A DNA stretch of 33,705 nt from a virus, in the IMG/VR virus record IMGVR_UViG_3300046517_001225, positions 1 through 33,705 of that record. The stretch is one strand, 5' to 3'. Of the stretch, positions 31,801-33,705 are shown one piece after another. Numbering within the stretch: the stretch's first letter is position 1; the number at the start of each line of letters is the position of its first letter. A program made the translations under genes and the position numbers. The notes beneath the pieces were generated by a model, which did no database searches, was not told the DNA's origin, and saw nothing but the letters and a program-made list of their open reading frames with translations.

Positions 31801-32229
31801 TTACTTCTTCTTTGCTTCGACCTGAGCCTCGACCTTCGCTACCGCTTCGTCGGCCTTGATCAGCGCCTTGGCAGCCTTGTCCGCTTCCTTCAGCGCGCCG
31901 GAGTAGGCTGTGTTCGCGAGCTTCTCGTTGGCCTTTGCCAGCTTGAACATGTCGGTCGCGGACTTGATTGCGAGCTTCTGCTCTTCCTTGCTGCCCCACT
32001 TGGTGCGAGCTTTCAGAGCGTCCAGACGAACGCCGGTCTTGGTCGTCGCTTTCTGCGCCTTGGTCCTGGTCTTCTCACCGATCTTCTCGATCTTGCTCGC
32101 GACGCTGAGTGCTTTCTTCGCTGCCGACCGATTGGCCGCTGCTTCTTTCCTGGCCTCGGTCACGGTCTTGCCGCTCTTCAGCACGGTGGCCGGTCGACCG
32201 ATCTTCACTTTCTCGATTGCGCTTTTCAT
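31801..32229 (-). CDS. Lysine/alanine-rich basic helical protein
   Basis: A 142-residue protein starts at ATG 32229. Lys and Ala dominate, in long helical stretches (AAKKALSVASKIEKIGEKTRTKAQ and ALKEADKAAKALIKADEAVAKVEAQ), with a basic KKK end. A KIGRPATV segment near the start has a weak AT-hook look. The composition is like histone H1 tails or nucleoid-associated linker proteins, and would suit a DNA-coating or DNA-condensing protein. No defined family motif is visible. It is coupled to the nuclease (its stop directly precedes the GTG). DNA binding is inferred from charge only. Confidence 0.65.
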   Translation of the reverse strand: MKSAIEKVKIGRPATVLKSGKTVTEARKEAAANRSAAKKALSVASKIEKIGEKTRTKAQKATTKTGVRLDALKARTKWGSKEEQKLAIKSATDMFKLAKANEKLANTAYSGALKEADKAAKALIKADEAVAKVEAQVEAKKK

Positions 32230-32244
32230 GTCTGCTCCTGTTGG

Positions 32245-33006
32245 TTAACGCCGACCGCGGACGGGTGCCCGCGGAGCTTTCGGCGCTGGTGCGCGCTGCG
32301 TGAAGTCCGGCAAGCGGTTCAGCAGTTCGTTGGCTTCCACACGACGCCCGGCGTGCTGGGCATAGTTCGGATTCGGCACCGGATCGACGAACGAGATCGT
32401 CGCATACGTGCCGACGTTCTTACCGACCAGCGTGATCACGGCCTTGATCGGCGGACCGCCGAGTGAGCGCGCGATGCTGCCAGCCGCTCCGTCGAACGCC
32501 TTGATCGACGTCGGTGGGATCGAGAGCGTGTAGACCGAAGCCTTGTCGTCCGACAACGACTCTTCGTCGGCGAGCAGGAACGCGATCTCGCGCGTGTTCT
32601 TGCACGCCTTGCTCTTGCCATTCTGGCCGGAGCCAAAGACGTTGAGCGAACAGGTCTTGCAGTCCTTGTTCTGCTTGTGCGGGGACTGGTCGACCGGCGC
32701 CATCGCCTCGATGTCCTTGCCGACTGCGAAACAGTCGGGCGGCGTCGGCGAGTTCGGATCGAACGGGTGCGGGTAGAACATGTTCTTGCTGATGAAGTCG
32801 AGCACGACGACCTGGATTTCGGGACCGTAGTTGTTACCGTCCGGTCCGATGAAGTCGCCTGTCGGCTTGATCTTGAACGCTTTGCCGCCTGGCTGCCCGA
32901 TGCGGGCTTTGAGATCGGCGGCTTCCTTGGTCAGCTCGGAGTCGATCGTTGCGAGCGACTGGCCGGTGACCGACTTTGCGAGTGCTTTGCCTTTCGTACG
33001 TGCCAT
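32245..33006 (-). CDS. Phage protein with Cys cluster, function unknown (possible ssDNA-binding class)
   Basis: I chose ATG 33006, preceded by GAGG (GAGGAAGATCTGACT); upstream in-frame codons lie inside the previous gene. The 253-residue product has a helical first 40 residues, then a beta-rich domain (FIGPDGNNYGPEIQVVVLDF). A Cys cluster follows at C92, C116, C119 and C135, with SP..K..KDCKTCSLNVFGSGQNG.SKAC. It then has beta-rich segments ending in a Pro/Arg-rich C-terminus (APAPKAPRAPVRGRR). The Cys region of form CxxC...GS...GKxxACK is common in phage DNA-metabolism operons in my recollection, with no firm function. A single-stranded DNA binding or recombination role is plausible from neighbours, but not established. 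Confidence 0.72.
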   Translation of the reverse strand: MARTKGKALAKSVTGQSLATIDSELTKEAADLKARIGQPGGKAFKIKPTGDFIGPDGNNYGPEIQVVVLDFISKNMFYPHPFDPNSPTPPDCFAVGKDIEAMAPVDQSPHKQNKDCKTCSLNVFGSGQNGKSKACKNTREIAFLLADEESLSDDKASVYTLSIPPTSIKAFDGAAGSIARSLGGPPIKAVITLVGKNVGTYATISFVDPVPNPNYAQHAGRRVEANELLNRLPDFTQRAPAPKAPRAPVRGRR

Positions 33007-33008
33007 AG

Positions 33009-33398
33009 TCAGATCTTCCTCACGTTGAGACGCTGGTAGTTGTACTCGGTGACACCTGGGACATCCTTGCCATGCAGTGACTCCTTCATTTCCTTGTACG
33101 CATTCACTGCGATGCGTTTCTCGAACAGATGCAGCGCCTTCTTGCGCAGCACGAACTGTTCGAACTTGGCCCAATCCTGTAGCTGCGGACGCATCAGCTC
33201 TGACACCGACACCGTCGCGAGATCCCCGCGCACGATATCCGTCCCTGCCGTCGTCATCGCCGCCAGAAGCTGCGCTTCCAGCTCGCGCTTCTCGCCTTCC
33301 AGTACCTTGACCGCCTCGTTGGCGAGAGCGATCTGCTCGTTCTTCGCGTACAGCGCGTCGCCTAATTTGCCCAGGTTCATTTGCGTTGGCTTGCTCAT
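33009..33398 (-). CDS. Coiled-coil phage protein coupled to the Cys-cluster protein
   Basis: A 129-residue protein begins at ATG 33398 (AGGAG-like site GGAGCGAAGG upstream) and ends two bases before the Cys-cluster gene. The first 50 residues form a coiled coil (NEQIALANEAVKVLEGEKRELEAQLLAAM). The rest has DWAKFEQFVLRKKALHLFEKR and a conserved-looking KDVPGVTEYNYQRLNVRK ending. This order resembles a common phage family in which a helical N-terminus precedes a DW..F and vPGv motif, which I recall but cannot name. It is probably a partner of the protein made from the next gene. Function is unknown. Confidence 0.72.
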   Translation of the reverse strand: MSKPTQMNLGKLGDALYAKNEQIALANEAVKVLEGEKRELEAQLLAAMTTAGTDIVRGDLATVSVSELMRPQLQDWAKFEQFVLRKKALHLFEKRIAVNAYKEMKESLHGKDVPGVTEYNYQRLNVRKI

Positions 33399-33574
33399 TT
33401 CCTTCGCTCCTTTTCTAACATTGTTTTCAAAAGAAGTCGAGACTTTTTTCCTAAAATAAACTGCTCGACGTTCTTCGGCTTTCGTGCTACACTGTCGGCG
33501 AAGCCTAGGAGGTACGCCTTTTTGCTGACTTCGGCGATCAACTCACAGACTTGGCTGAACTCGATCGGGCTCAC
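33395..33574 (-). CDS. 59-residue hypothetical protein (short gene)
   Basis: This gene runs from GTG 33574 to TGA 33395 and reads SPIEFSQVCELIAEVS, then KKAYLLGFADSVARKPKN and VEQFILGKKSRLLLKTMLEKERRK. Both ends are coupled: the GTG overlaps the stop of the upstream gene (GTGA) and its own stop overlaps the next ATG (ATGA). It is mostly helical with a strongly basic end. Base composition is less GC-rich than the rest (AAA, TTA and TTT codons), so it may be newly acquired. The start has no clear ribosome binding site, which fits reinitiation. Family unknown. Confidence 0.7.
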   Translation of the reverse strand: MSPIEFSQVCELIAEVSKKAYLLGFADSVARKPKNVEQFILGKKSRLLLKTMLEKERRK

Positions 33575-33705
33575 GGCTGTATGTTCACAGTCAGAATCAC
33601 CCTACGAACTTGTGTGAATCGGCTATTCAGCCACCACTTCTTGACGTTCAGCGCAGCCTGAATAGTAAGAAACGGCTTAGCCGCTCTGGCAAATATGTGA
33701 CCTAC
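33571..33705 (-). CDS. C-terminal end of an unidentified gene (partial)
   Basis: An open frame runs from the window edge to TGA 33571-33573 on the - strand and gives 44 residues ending ...RRVILTVNIQP. It contains a basic stretch (LNVKKWWLNSRFTQVRR). The stop overlaps the start of the 59-residue gene (GTGA), so the leftward operon continues beyond the window. The product cannot be identified from this tail. Confidence 0.6.
   Translation of the reverse strand, partial: VGHIFARAAKPFLTIQAALNVKKWWLNSRFTQVRRVILTVNIQP

Noticed and set aside
33007-33174. Longer N-terminus for the Cys-cluster protein
   Set aside because: The extra 56 residues overlap the coding region of the 129-residue gene. ATG 33006 has a GAGG site and clean spacing.
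33381-33617. Plus-strand 78-residue open frame at the right edge
   Set aside because: It lies opposite the coupled 59-residue gene and the 3' end of the upstream gene, both supported by GTGA and ATGA overlaps.

Overview
The window reads as part of the genome of a tailed double-stranded DNA phage (Caudoviricetes) with a short-tailed, podovirus-like plan. It has a TerL, a P22-type portal, a scaffold, a major capsid protein, an adaptor followed by a propeller-like tail protein, tail fibres and a very large ejection-type protein. I see no tape measure, sheath or tail-tube gene. The DNA is GC-rich, Shine-Dalgarno motifs are common, and genes are packed with ATGA, GTGA or TAATG overlaps. A GC-rich Gram-negative host is likely, but that is inference. 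No integrase, repressor, tRNA, insertion sequence or CRISPR array was seen, and no lysis gene or DNA polymerase lies inside the window.

Positions 1-26287, all on the + strand, form the virion module. Order: end of a gene before TerL (possibly TerS), TerL, portal, acidic scaffold, a 199-base structured gap, major capsid protein, a small head protein, a strong terminator at 6847-6872, two connector-type genes, and a propeller-like protein. Then come two paralogous Cys-rich mini-proteins flanking a 192-residue protein, and a 900-residue Cys-rich protein with a signal-peptide-like segment in its middle. These are followed by a YadA-like fibre, a DxLxLxD-repeat tail protein, a coiled-coil protein, two small virion proteins, a 2129-residue zincin-containing protein, and a 211-residue protein with a DxIPAxLSxGEYVLPA motif.

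Positions 26333-33705, all on the - strand, form a converging operon of non-structural genes. Read in the direction of transcription (right to left) they are: the end of an unidentified gene, a 59-residue protein, a coiled-coil protein, a Cys-containing 253-residue protein, a Lys/Ala-rich basic protein, a PD-(D/E)xK nuclease, several small proteins, an Acb2/Tad1-type nucleotide sponge (anti-CBASS/anti-Thoeris), two helical proteins, a HerA/DUF87-like ATPase with duplicated C-terminal DNA-binding-like domains, a small protein of uncertain role, a terminator or attenuator, an HNH endonuclease, a zinc-ribbon protein and an orphan.

The left module builds and fills the capsid and makes the host-contact machinery. 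The right module looks like DNA metabolism plus host-defence evasion. The best leads are the Acb2-like gene, the internal secretion signal in the 900-residue tail gene, the inverted repeat that can mask the capsid-gene ribosome binding site, and the hairpin and T-tract placed directly before the HNH ribosome binding site.
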